Counted from the stretch's first letter, positions 36,281 to 47,345 are shown. The stretch is DNA of 64,000 bases from Aphelenchoides besseyi (GCA_024699855.1 JAMPIQ010000002.1:13516001-13580000); one strand, 5' to 3'. Notes: generated by a model from the letters alone, not told the origin. Numbers and translations are program-made.

Positions 36281-39200
36281 TTATAGAATCATGAAAAATT
36301 CAACAATTTCACTGAGTTTCGTCAATTTTCCATCCCATTGATAAAAAAGCCTTTCGGGCCAAATTAAAGCTTGAGTCGAATCGAGGTTTGTAACGTTGAA
36401 TGGAGCTAATCCGACTGGTAGAGTGGGGTGCGTGAAAAAGTAGAAGAACGCACTTTGCCAGTCTCTTATCAGGCCATACACCTTGAATGGTGACGATGAA
36501 AAGTCCACGGAAGTTTGCACGTTTTTGAGGATTTCTAGTGCAGTGCCAGCGTCTGATCTGGCGCTAAAAAATCAATTAAAATTGAATGCTTTTAAAAACG
36601 TACTTGATCGAATCAACTATTTGTTTTGCGCGCTGATTCACCCATTCCTTTCCTTGCATAACTCGGGTTCCAAGCTGCTCCTGATCAACGTCTTTGATGC
36701 GCACGACCAAAACTGCCACAAATTCATAAGCCTTATAGTAGCAAGTATCTTTCGGACAAGTGAGAGCGAAGAATTTTATTAGAGGATAGTTCTAAATCGG
36801 GGTAAAATGAGTAACACTGGCGTGAAACTTATACCTCTTTCGCATAACTTTTAAATATATACACAGCATGAGCCGACTCTTCTTGACCGAATTGATCGAG
36901 TTTATCTCTGAACTGGATTGCGGTCTTGTTGAAATCCTCTGTTTTGATGTTATTGTCTAAGTTAGAAAAATTTTGAATTGTAAACAATAGAAACTGTATT
37001 AGACAGCACTTTTATAATTAGCTTAGAATTTTAATTACTTTAAAAAACTTAAAACATACTTGCAAAAGCTGCGCGGCTTAACTTCGGAATAGTCTGATTC
37101 CAGTACTTTTCCTAAACAATTAGTTTAATAATAGAAGTAATTATTTAAAATGAATTTTTACTTACAAGCACCAGATTTGCATATTCCACAACATGTGACT
37201 CAATTTCCTTCACGATTTCAAAGAAATCATTCATTTCCGTAAGAACAGTACCCTCTAAAACTCATGGTATTGTGTGCAAAGTAAAACTAAAATATGACAT
37301 ATGGTTCGAAACTTACCATCTTTTCCCAAAAGTCTCAAACAGAAGGAATTTAAAAGCGTCTAAATGATAGGTTTAAAAATTATTCAAGCTAAAAGTAAAC
37401 ACCAATGTGTCAAACATTTAAGTAACTTACTATATTAATCAAGTCACGTCGAAAGATTTCTATGGCATTAAAGATTGTTTGACGATGAAAATCATGTCTC
37501 CGAGCAAGATCTTTTATCAGGCATACTTTATCTGAATCAAGTTGGTAAATGTCACACTTAATTCTTTCGATGATTTCAATAAGGTCTTCGGGAGTTTTGA
37601 TATCGGCTTCTTTAATTTCTAAAATATAATCAATTACTTGTATTGATTTAGGTATTAATCGACCTGATTCTATTTCATTCAGCAAAATCACCGCGTTTTG
37701 GTGTTCTTCGGCTTCTAAAAGTATATTAAATCGTTGTGAACCAATACAAAATACCCTTTTGAAGCCGTTTCAACTTGTCTTTTTGCTCTGCATCGGCGGA
37801 CTTAAATATTGTTGCACTGATTTGCAGGAATACTCGCTTTGCTTGTTCAGCTGTTCCTTTAAAGTAAATATTGTTTACACAATAGAACGTTTTTAAACTT
37901 AATTACCATACAATTCTTTTTTGAGGACATCAAGCCTACATTGAGCAAGAAGGCGTAGTCTCAAGTACTGAAATTATAAATCTTCAAATTGACATTTATA
38001 GACTTCGGCTTACAAGCAGCATCTCTTTTGGAGAGTTTATTTCGCTGGCACATAATTTCATCAAGTAATCCGTGATAACGACCGGGCGGCTTGAATCTGC
38101 CAAGCCTAAACAGAAAGTTATATTATTTGATTAGCAATCGGCAAACTTACGACGAAGTCGAATGAAGTAGGCGTCTAATTCTCCATCAATACGCTAAAAA
38201 GTTTATATTAAAGTTTTGTCGAATTTGAAAATTAATATCTTTTTCAAAAAACCTACCAAGGAGTATTCTAGCTTCAAATTGTGAAATAAGCGATTTTGAT
38301 TGGCTAAGCGAATTTCACCTTTTAGACCAGTTGAAATCTTTTCAAGCGCGTCCTTCAATTGGTCCATTGTGACATTGGTAGGTCTATCGCCCTTAAATTG
38401 AAAAACCAGTGCAATTAAAGTAAGAATAATAATTTATAAAACTATTTTTTATCTGCACTGTTGTGACCGCCGCTCGAAACCACTATTTTGCTTCCCCGCT
38501 TCAATTGTCTGATCCTTTTCGGTGCCGTTTTGCCCCTCTTGCTTGAGAGACAGTCTGAGGAGCGGTCCGTTAATCCCGTATTTTTTATCATGTGTTTCCT
38601 TAATAAACGTTCTCTTCTATTCGAGGGTTCCACCCAACATACACGAATAATGTTTTAAGCTTATTCATTTTAAAAAAATTACCTTCGCAATCTTTGACAG
38701 AATACTTCCAACGGATAAAGCCTTATTCGACAGCAAAGTCGAGTCTCTTGAAAATTGGCGTATGTTTCCAAAAGAAGTTGGTGGCTTGTTTAACAATTCC
38801 AAAACTGCATTCTTGAAGTCGTTGATAAGCGCTGTTTCTAAAAATTATAATTTGCATAAAATTTGGCAGTAATGAATAAAATCTAATGTACAGGGTGTCC
38901 CGGCCGAATTTAATGATTTGAAACGCGCCGCAAAATTCGAATTCTTAACCAATTTTGATGCGGTTTTTTGTAATTGATAGGAAATTTATGGAAATTTTGT
39001 TTCCTTTCAAAAGATTTCCAGAATTTCATTCAGAATCATGAGAAATCTTCATTTTGGTGAATTGTTCGGTTTTGAGCGGAAAAAACCGCGTGCAAATGCG
39101 CTGCGTGCGGTCTCTCTCTCCACTGCGCTTAACAAAAATGTCTTGGTCACCAGCTGAGAAAGCGTTCTGCGTGATCGAGTACGGCAAGTCAAACAGTCCG

Positions 39201-40705
39201 ATTTCCGTTCAACGTGCCTTCCGTCGACACTTCAATCTTCCTCCACGTGCTCCCGTTCCGAATGCCGCGAATTTCTCGACTTGGTTCGACAACTTTCTGC
39301 GACGAGGCGATCTCCACAAGAGACGTGGAGTTAAGGAAAGGTTGGGAATTGCGTCTGATTTTCAATTCGTTTTTTTTTTTAAGAACGGCCAGAACTCCGG
39401 AAGTGATGGCGGAAATTTTCCGTTTGATTCTTGAGGACCCAAACCAATCAGTTCGCGCGCTTGCAAATCTTGAGGGAATGCCATCAAAAACGACCGTTCA
39501 TCGCATTTTGAAGGCAAGTTTTGAACATCTTCATGTTGAATTGGAAACTTCAGGGTGATAAGTTTCATCCATTCAAACTTCGCTTGTTGCAAGAACTGAA
39601 ACCACAGAATTGGGCGACCCGACTTGCTTTTGCCGAATCTCAATTGGAACTCATTCGAGAATCGCCGGGTTTCTTGGACACTTTGATGTTCAGTGACGAA
39701 GCTCATTTCTCAGTTCACGGGTCGGTTAACAGACACAATTTTCGTTATTGGGCTGATTCCAATCCCTCTTGGCAAGTGACAAAAAAAGGAAGAAAAGTGA
39801 TTGGGCAAATTGAGGTATCGAGAATCGCCCCTGCACTCACCGAGACTTACGGTGTGGGCGGCTATTGGAAAGCTCGGAGTCATTGGCCCGTTCTTCACCC
39901 AAAACAACGTTACCGGTGATTCTTACCTCGAATTGCTTCAAACACAGTTCATGCCGACTGTGCGAGAGTGGGGGCTCGAAGACCTCATCGTGTTCATGCA
40001 CGATGGGGCTCCCCCTCATTTCACAATTCGAGTCCGAGATTGGCTGAACGTCAATTTCACCGGACGTTGGATGGGCCGTGGAGGCGGCAACCTCCTCGCC
40101 CCTTATCCTTGGCCTCCGTATAGCCCGGATCTGACTCCATGCGATTTTTTCTTGTGGGGGTTCATCAAAGATCGCGTTTATCGAACGAAACCGGAGAATT
40201 TGGCAGATCTTCAAGCTCGAATCGAAAATGAATTCGCGGATCTTCCCCAACAAATCATCGACCGTTCGATCGAAGAGTACGCCCACCGACTTCAAAAAGT
40301 TATCCAAAAAGACGGAAGATCTGTTGAGATTTGAACGATAAACACTTGAAAATCAGTCAAAGGTTTTTTCTGAAAAGTGGAGAGAGAGACCGCACGCAGC
40401 GCATTTGCACGCGGTTTTTTCCGCTCAAAACCGAACAATTCACCAAAATGAAGATTTCTCATGATTCTGAATGAAATTCTGGAAATCTTTTGAAAGGAAA
40501 CAAAATTTCCATAAATTTCCTATCAATTACAAAAAACCGCATCAAAATTGGTTAAGAATTCGAATTTTGCGGCGCGTTTCAAATCATTAAATTCGGCCGG
40601 GACACCCTGTATTATTCACAAACAACTACTACCTGGGCTGTCACATTTTCCATTTTTGACAGAACACAATAGACACAAAAAACAGACTAGAAGCTGCCAA
40701 TCCAT
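36281..40705 (-). CDS. unrecognised secreted protein gene of many short exons
   Basis: I do not recognise this protein. The start ATG at 40705 opens a signal peptide (MDWQLLVCFLCLLCSV) ending KNGKCDSP. Exon 1 is 40,633-40,705; exon 2 38,683-38,837 (ETALINDFKNAVLELL); exon 3 38,257-38,391 (GDRPTNVTMDQLKDALEK). About ten further exons joined in frame by GT-AG introns of 40-100 bases follow, among them RIDGELDAYFIRLR, YLRLRLLAQCRLDVLKKELY, EIKEADIKTPEDLIEIIERI, TLLNSFCLRLLGKD, NYPLIKFFALTCPKDTCYY and a last exon ending EIVEFFMIL at TGA/TAA 36,281. Every phase matches. The product is about 560 residues, mostly helical with scattered Asn glycosylation sites (NVT, NQT, NKT) and few cysteines, suggesting an extracellular or lumenal protein. 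Intron 1 contains a 1,719-base transposon (38,891-40,609). Intron 2 holds a basic open frame that may be a cassette exon or noise. Confidence 0.7.
38891..40609 (+). mobile_element. IS630/Tc1/mariner-superfamily element with 233-base inverted repeats, in a host intron
   Basis: CAGGGTGTCCCGGCCGAATT begins at 38,891 and its reverse complement ends at 40,609; TA flanks both ends (38,889-38,890; 40,610-40,611). The inverted repeats run to about 39,123 and 40,377, 233 bases each, and read by eye as identical. The element lies in intron 1 of the minus-strand secreted-protein gene; without it that intron would be about 74 bases. Confidence 0.9.
39138..40334 (+). CDS. transposase of the 38,891-40,609 element
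   Basis: DDE transposase starting MSWSPAEKAFCVIEYGKSN just inside the left repeat. An intron at about 39,341-39,382 (ending in a T-run and AAG) and a GC-AG intron at about 39,513-39,554 (AAG|GCAAGT) keep frame into GDKFHPFKLRLLQEL. Catalytic motifs: LMFSDEAHFSVHG (D), IVFMHDGAPPHF (D) and YSPDLTPCDFFLWGFIKD (D); the protein ends GRSVEI at 40,332. Between WADSNPSWQ and ESPLHSPRLTVWAA (about 39,775-39,810) the frame changes and no GT-AG intron restores it by eye, so this copy may carry a one-base indel or an unusual splice. It is related to, but clearly different from, the transposase at 34,122. Confidence 0.78.
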
Positions 40706-41166
40706 TTAATGAACCTGAATATAGAAGATAAAGCTTCAAAGTGTAACAGAAATATCTGATTTATTAAAGGTTGATGTCGTTTCTTATGTTGGGCAAAGCG
40801 GGGCCAAAGAGCGCTCTTAATAATAGATAAGAAGTTGACAGGATAAAAGGTTAATATTGCTACTGTTGGAAGGACGAATAGATTAATCCATCGATAAAAG
40901 AATCGTCCACGCAAAGAAATTAACTGCTAGATCAAAAGTTGAAAATTTTTTTTGACTAACAAGGACGGTGTTCGACGTATTCAGGTTTGAAACATTTCAA
41001 AGTTTGCAAATTTTCGGTCCACAAAAAGATCGGAGTGAAATTTGCGGCCGTAGCAATTAAGCCGATCGGTCGTGAAACTTCACAAAAATTGTTGCTTCGC
41101 AAGCTTCAGGAAAGTCGAGAAGAGCCAAGAGTAGTAGTAAACAATTACATTGCAGGCCGAAATATA

Positions 41167-41515
41167 AAACCGTCCACTGTGAAAGAGAAAACGAACGATG
41201 TGAAATAGAAATGAGCCGACCTTGGTCTCGAGACTTTATTCTCTTTCGAATGAACAATGAAAGACCCTTGACCTCAGCTGCTGATCGGCGCTTGTAACCC
41301 TTCCCAAAGGTCGGCGCTTGTAACCCTTCCCAAAGGTCGGCGCTTGTAACCCTTCCCAAAGGTCGGCGCTTGTAACCCTTCCCAAAGGTCGGCGCGACCA
41401 TCTGTCTGGGCCACTACAGATGGCATAAAAATGAAAAGGCGGCGACTGTGAGATCTAAACGAACCATGTGATAATGAATTAAAAGCCGTCGACTGTGAAA
41501 CAGAAAACGAACAAT
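41167..41515 (+). repeat. dispersed direct repeats with motif CGACTGTGAAA...AAACGAAC
   Basis: The block CCGTCCACTGTGAAAGAGAA(AACGAAC) near 41,170 recurs as CGGCGACTGTGAGATCTAAA(CGAAC) near 41,440 and CCGTCGACTGTGAAACAGAA(AACGAAC) near 41,487. The three copies bracket the 26-base array. Their role is unknown; they could be parts of one degenerated satellite-like or transposon-end structure. Confidence 0.5.
41285..41395 (+). repeat. 26-base tandem repeat, four identical units plus a partial
   Basis: Unit TCGGCGCTTGTAACCCTTCC followed by CAAAGG (26 bases) is repeated four times without a visible mismatch, then seven bases of a fifth unit. Identity between units suggests recent expansion. Confidence 0.92.
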
Positions 41516-41804
41516 CATTTCTACTTATTTTTTAGCGAAATGTTGTTTTTAAGAGATCAGATACAGAAATTCATTTACACAAATCTTTTTGCTTTTACTT
41601 TTATGTTTTAATCCGATTTCGTTCGAATAAAAGCTATTTACACCTTTTTATTGAAATGTCCTTTTCGTTTTCGACATTACAGAAAGCACATTTTACCACT
41701 TGTTTAACATCATCGTTGTCGTGTTATAATGGAAGTTATTGTTTAAACAAACTTGTTTTGGTTTTTTCCACAAATGTCAGCTTCCCGCTGTAGTGATCAA
41801 TCCA

Positions 41805-42500
41805 ATGGGTTGTTACGTGCAGACAACAACGATCGCATCGACTTTCCAAACTTCTTCAATGGTGAGAATTATCGAATGTCCGAAGACGTTTCAAACGTTC
41901 TGTCATGTGACACATTCAATGAACCCTGAAGATGCGTTCGCTGTCCTTGAATTAGGGAAGAAACTTGAGCATAAGATCAAACTGGAATTTCCTCACAAAC
42001 TGCAAATCGTATTTGAACCGTTTGTTTGGCAGAAAAATCGTGGTGTTGTGCCGAACTTTTTGAAGGAAGTCAGCAATTCACGAAAAAAGAAATGCAGTCA
42101 ATTCACCGATCAAGAGTTGTGGACAATCGTCCGAGTAAGCGTATTTTCGCCCGAATATTTTATTATGCATGATATTCAGAATGTGAATGCAACTTTGGTC
42201 GAGCGTCAACAACCAGTGATACTTTCGGCGCAAGCGATTTACATCACCGATCAAAACTGCGCTCAAATCGGATTCACGTTGCGTCGAATTGGAATCGATG
42301 TGACTGTTGGAGGAGAGTCAGACCAAATTGCATACTTCATGGACACGCATTTAAACGCAAAGATTCTTTCTACCGGAAAAGCTTGTAAACGAGTATGTTA
42401 TGTCGATTGTAGAAAATGCTAACCTTTTGTTCAGTATTCATACGACAATCGAGTCCTCAATGTTCCCACATGGCATTCTTTGGACATTCAACTGAGTTGA
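41805..42500 (+). CDS. unrecognised two-exon protein
   Basis: Exon 1 (41,805-42,392, 196 codons) joins exon 2 (42,435-42,500) through a 42-base intron (CGA|GTATGT ... TTTTGTTCAG) in frame, giving 217 residues. An AG acceptor (AAATGTCAG) lies 25 bases upstream of the ATG, as expected for a trans-spliced nematode transcript. The protein starts MGCYVQTTT and has no signal peptide or membrane segment; an N-terminal MGC start could be lipidated. Later text includes LEFPHKLQIVFEPFVW, SQFTDQELWTIVRVSVFSPE and a short last exon YSYDNRVLNVPTWHSLDIQ. No family recognised. A GTGAGA inside exon 1 (41,859) could also be a donor, so the model is tentative. Confidence 0.5.
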
Positions 42501-44989
42501 ATCTTAACAGAGGAGAAGCTTTACATCCTTTCTTCCCTATAATCACTGGACAAAATTTCTTCGTCAAATTGCCAAATCCTGGACATCTGTGCTCTCTCAT
42601 CCAACGATTATCGAAAACCGTTTCCCGACAAAACAGTTCAATTCAATAGTTCAGCTGACTGTGTGTTGTTTTCCACCCATTTCCATCCGCGTTTTATAAG
42701 TTTCAATCAACTTTCCTTCATATATTTTGTTAATCAACGCTTATGACCAAACTTTTAACTGCGAATCCAATCAAAAAATTAACTATCCAGTGCTCATCAA
42801 CGTCTTTTCATCGTACTCAAAACAACTCGTTTCTCGTCAGTTATGGTCTAACAAAGTAAGCCAACGGTCGGCCTCCCTTTTCAGTTTACTAGGATCATCG
42901 ATGTCATTTATTTACAAAACAATTAGACTATTCTCATCGCAAAGCATTATCCTTGACATACAAAAACCGACGATTTTTTGTCTCCAGTTTGAAATCAAAC
43001 ATTATTTTGACCACACAACTAATCATCACATCTCTTTACTCGAACAATTCATTTTCCAACCAAAAACATAACCAATTCCTTTTCATATGCTCTCAAGCAA
43101 ATCTTTGTTGAACTCCAATCTTCATTTGACAGCTTTCGTACAGTTGATGCTTGTAACTGATAGCGTTAAACTAATGGCTATCGACGGTATCGAAACAACG
43201 ATTTCCAAATGTTTCGACTCTTCAAAACATTTCATTTCAACAAATTGTTTCTGTGCACAATCGCTAGAACAAAAATTTGCATAAATGAATGCATAAAAGA
43301 CTCGCTCATTTTTTCGAAATCTGTGCCCACGAATCGATCGATCTGGATACAGACAAATAAACTTTACTCGATTTTATTATGTGGAACATAGTCGAAGAAC
43401 GAAGGAAAACGGATGTCTAGTACAAAGAAAAACTCGACTAGATTGAAAAGGGTATTGATGTCGTGGATTTGGAGTAACAAATCGCAATTTATTGTAAAAA
43501 ATTACCAATTATTTTTATTTCGATGTTCTGTACGGGTATTTGATTGCAATCTTTTCGACCTCTTATTGTTTATGTGACTTATGAACTCTTCCTTACACAT
43601 AAATTTGTTTGAACTAACTTGACCTGTTTTCTAACTCTGCAGACGTTCAAATTGATCTGTTTATAGTACAAGCTAATAGCCAAACTAATGTCGTAAGCGA
43701 CTGTATGTTGGAGTTCGTTCGTAAACGAGTCGATGAAAGAATAACACGTAAACTGTACTTGTTAACATTTAGATTCGAAAGATTTGAAATGCTACTATAC
43801 GTGGAATGTACGTAACTTTTCGTGAACCCACGATTTTTGGACTCTCAAATTTGATAGGAAATTGTTGCATGGATATGACTTGAAGTTAATGAAAACGCAC
43901 GAATTTGTGATGCACATCAACTACTGCTCCTATTTACAGTACATTGACAGATGTTATTAACATTCCAGCAGATTGAAGTAGTACCAAATGGAGAGTACAA
44001 ACTTGGTTTCAATAGCATCTGAAGACTTGACTTAACCGTCATTTTAGTTCAGTAATCATCCAAGATAAATGAACGTTGGAGGCCAAATGATTTCAATGTA
44101 ACGAAACATCCCATCGACATTATACGGTATGATCATCGGAATCATCCAAAAGTTTTTCTTTCATTGAAATGTTCACTGTGTAAAACCGGTAAACATGATT
44201 GATGGGCAACGTTCATTTGCTTCCAGATGGTCGTTTGAGTCGGTTTATAAACATTGTGTAAAAAACCATCAAACCCAGTCATTGAAGATTCTGTTTCATC
44301 GGACATCAACGAGAACACTGAAATGGTCTTCGAAGATGGGATGTGGGCTAATCAGAGTCAAGTTTATTTTCGATAAAAATACTGTTTTGCACGTTTTCAA
44401 TTATCTCTAGATTCCGCAACCAGCACTACAATTAGATTTTTGTAGGTGATCGGCTGAATCGAGAAACAATATTGAGTGTGCGTGGGCAGGTCGATGCTTA
44501 TCAAATAGGATGAAATGGAGTTTAAATAGGCGCGTTGCTCAATGGTATGAACGGCCACGGATGCAACGTGCTTCTATGTCATAAAAAGTTATTCCATAAC
44601 AAAACTAGTTGTATACGGAGTTTGTGTTCTTTGTCACAATCTGAAAGCCCAAGTTCGTGTACTTTGTCTTAAACAAATGATTCATCATCGGATGAGTCAA
44701 AAAACTCGAACTGACTTGATCGGACGCGGCAGTTTATTCCAAACAACTGACTGCTTGTCGTAATTGAAAAGCCATTCGCTTGTTCTTCTGTTTTTTATTC
44801 ACGAAAAATCAACGACTAGTTGCGCACAATCCATGACTCAGGGACAGAAGCGCTTTTTATCGATAAAAAGCGCACACAGAGTTCAGCTCTTCGGTTTCCA
44901 TGTGTTACGTTTGTTACAAAGACTCTCGCAACGTGCTTGTTTTCTCTGACCGAGGAAGAGCAACTAAACGCACTTGTTTTCAGTCAAGA
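42501..44989. other. intergenic, no supported gene
   Basis: About 2.5 kb of AT-rich sequence. Plus-strand frames at 42,727-43,391 are short, overlapping and rich in Ser, Leu, Phe and Lys, as expected of AT-rich noncoding DNA. Nothing resembling a tRNA or transposon end was seen. The right side is the 5' flank of the cystatin gene. Confidence 0.5.
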
Positions 44990-45526
44990 ATGCGAAATAT
45001 TAGCAATCCCTTGCTCACTGTCGTTTTGTTGTTCGCTGTATCTTCGATTCTTATCACTATGGCTTCAGGCAAAGAAGACGAGGATGTACTAGTCGGTGGC
45101 TGGAGCGAAGAGGATGTCAATTCCGATATAATTAAGGTAATTTTGAATTGAATCGTTCTTTACAACAATTTTACAGGAATTCGCCAAAAAGGCGGTCAAC
45201 AAATTGAACAAACAATCCAACGATATGCATCAACATATCGTGACTAAGATCTTGAGCGCCGAATCGCAAGTTGTGGCCGGAACCAATTACAAGATCAAAG
45301 CAGAGTTCGGTCGTACCAAGTGCAAGAAGGTTCGCCAAAAAGGAATTCCCACATAACGAATTGAGTTTAGGGAGAGGTTTGCCGTGAAAACGAGCCCGTT
45401 CAATCAAAGAAAGTTTACAACGTAAGTTCTTTGATTTTGTTATCGTGGTTTATTTGCTCATTTTAGATCGAAGTTTTCGAACAACCATGGACTCAAACCG
45501 AGAAAATTACCTTCACTGAGGTCTAA
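44990..45526 (+). CDS. secreted cystatin (cysteine protease inhibitor)
   Basis: Inhibits papain-like cathepsins by plugging the active-site cleft. Four exons (44,990-45,136; 45,177-45,329; 45,371-45,421; 45,467-45,526) give 136 residues in frame. Residues 1-26 are a signal peptide (LLTVVLLFAVSSILITMASG). The three inhibitory elements are present: the N-terminal glycine (LVGGWSEED), the first hairpin QVVAG followed by TNYKIK, and the second hairpin PW (EQPWTQTEKITF). Only two cysteines remain in the mature part (CKK...EVC), fewer than the four of type-2 cystatins. An AG acceptor (GTTTTCAG) sits 6 bases upstream of the ATG. Parasitic nematodes use secreted cystatins of this kind to act on host immunity, but free-living ones have them too. 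Confidence 0.93.
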
Positions 45527-46230
45527 CTGGTTGGCAAAGAGAGATTCCAATTTGAACCTTTTTCACGAACATTTTTTAAGTAATTGTCTATAAGCTTACG
45601 ATCTTTATAAGGTTTGCAAGTAGTTGATCGGCCGCCCTTCTGGGCCTCCACTTCAGTGCATTTACAAAGACAAATAAATTTCATCCAACTGCAATATTCA
45701 ACTGTTATTTATGTTCGTCATAAGAAGTCGAAACATCAAATTCGCTTTTTGGTTACCAACGACAACGTTCAATTCAAACGTTGCTGAGAGACAGCAATTG
45801 GCATGTGCAAACTTCTGGTAGAAGATAGCAGAACTGAAAATTTCATCGTAAACCAAACAGATTAGCAACGAAAACTTACCGTTTCATTTGCGTCCTCCAT
45901 CAAAAAATCGGTTGTTCATGCACATGTCCAGCCAATGAGACGCTGAAACAAAAGGACTCAAACGACAAAGTTGATTCTCATAAATTACATGACTCATAGT
46001 AAACATTGCGATTTTCGAGCGGATAGACGAAACAAATGAACTCCACCTGAAAACAAAGTGATCGAACTGAAACATACCACTTACCTTGTTTTTGCCGTTG
46101 TCCGTTCTTGGCCGTCGATGAAGTGGAGCAGATTGGTGCCATGACCCGAAGGCCATGAACTTGTTGTTTAGGTTAATGTAGTCTAACAGATTTTATTCAG
46201 GTTTCTCACGAACTTTTAATGTTTAGTTGT
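45527..46230. other. intergenic, part of a diverged repeat
   Basis: Begins with the 3' untranslated region and AATAAA (about 45,673) of the cystatin gene. The stretch 45,890-46,200 resembles 53,440-53,730 in order and wording (for example CGGTTGTTCATGCACATG against CGGTTGCTCATGTACATG, and a shared GTTGTTTAGG/GTTGTTTGGATTA end). It is a noncoding duplicate or an old repeat family; no protein is supported. Confidence 0.35.
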
Positions 46231-47345
46231 TTACAGGCGTTTGAAGATCTCGCGATGCACAATATTCTTAACTAAACAGCCCGCTGGGCTTTGTTGATCG
46301 TTTGTTGGCAGGAAAACTTTAACAGAATCCCAAGATCGTGCTCGCGACAAAGCGACGTACAATTGGCCATGTTCGAAGAAATGGTGTTCGAGATTCAGTC
46401 TAATTCGTTCGAATGTTTGACCTTGACTCTTGTTGATTGTCATTGCAAAGGCCAATTTCAGTGGAAACTGTTTGCGGTTCAACTGGAACATTCCGCGATA
46501 CTCGATCGTGTTGTTGATTCGTGGAATGATATGACGTTCACCTGCATAATGACCTGTCAAAATCTCACATTCAACTGAGTGATGGTTCATTGCTACAACC
46601 AGTATTCGAGTTCCATTGCACAGTCCATCTTCTTGTGATAAATTGCGAATCAAAATCACGATTGCGTTTTCCTTCAATTCCAATTTGTGAGGTTGTAGAG
46701 AACCTTCTTCGATCATGTTCAAATACTCCGGTAGCAACAACGTTTGCTCGGCACAGTTCTCGGCATCAATAGCAGAGTCGATTGAAACATATGTTTTTGA
46801 TTGTCCATCCACCATTTTGGGAACTTGTTCGTTCGACTCATTCACTTCAACGTGTTTAGGGACCAAAATAGCCGAGTTGCCCATTTCATTGAACTTTTTT
46901 TTTGATCAACGTGCCGAAGATCTCTCGTTCCAAGTTTTGATTGACTAAGCAATGAGATGGCAACTAGATCAGTTGGTTTGCATCGCTCAAAGTTCCTTCT
47001 CCTACTTGTTTGAGGAAATCAACGAATTGGACTTCGTTCGCATGTTCTTGGTCGATTTCAACTGCTCAAAGTGCTTCTACAAACTTGACGAACAGATGAA
47101 CAAATTGATTGTTTCACTGACTGCGCCGTATTTCAAAATTGGAAGAATTTGTCGAAAGTCGCCTCCAAGGACCATTATTGTGCCTCCAAGTAATAAACCA
47201 CTTCTCATCAGTTCTCTGAGTTTCCGGTCGGCGATTTCGAATGCGTATCGTGGAGCCATCGGTGCTTCGTCCCAAATAACGACATCAGCATTTTACCGGC
47301 CGACCTGTTGCTTTCAAGTACGAATTCGAGTCACGTTCAAGTGTT
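46231..47345 (-). pseudogene. second Helitron helicase relic, C-terminal half
   Basis: Read right to left it begins in Walker B (DVVIWDEAPMAPRYAFEIAD), continues MVLGGDFRQILPILKYGA (helicase motif III), then after broken sequence at 46,885-47,080 an intact frame carries KENAIVILIRNLSQEDGLCNGTR, KLAFAMTINKSQGQTFERI and LYVALSRARSWDSVKVF (motifs V and VI). It is the end of a different Helitron copy; the DNA matching its first codons differs from the copy at 27,840. No 3' hairpin-CTRR terminus was clearly found after its stop. Confidence 0.78.

Larger units (their letters stand above)
40706..41804. other. intergenic with repeats
   Basis: Holds the promoter side of the secreted-protein gene, the 26-base tandem array at 41,285-41,395 and a loose family of direct repeats listed separately. 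No gene is supported. Confidence 0.5.

Noticed and set aside
38442..38633. basic 63-codon frame in intron 2 of the secreted-protein gene
   Set aside because: Skipping it gives a clean phase-0 join; including it in either frame gives a stop or a phase clash. A cassette exon is not excluded.
41057..41401. minus-strand frame with repeated GKGYKRR motif
   Set aside because: It is only the translation of the 26-base tandem array.
42727..43391. three overlapping plus-strand frames
   Set aside because: AT-rich noncoding-type composition and no splice or domain support.
44520..44580. possible tRNA (GGCGCGTTGCTCAATGG)
   Set aside because: No T-arm or pairing acceptor stem follows.
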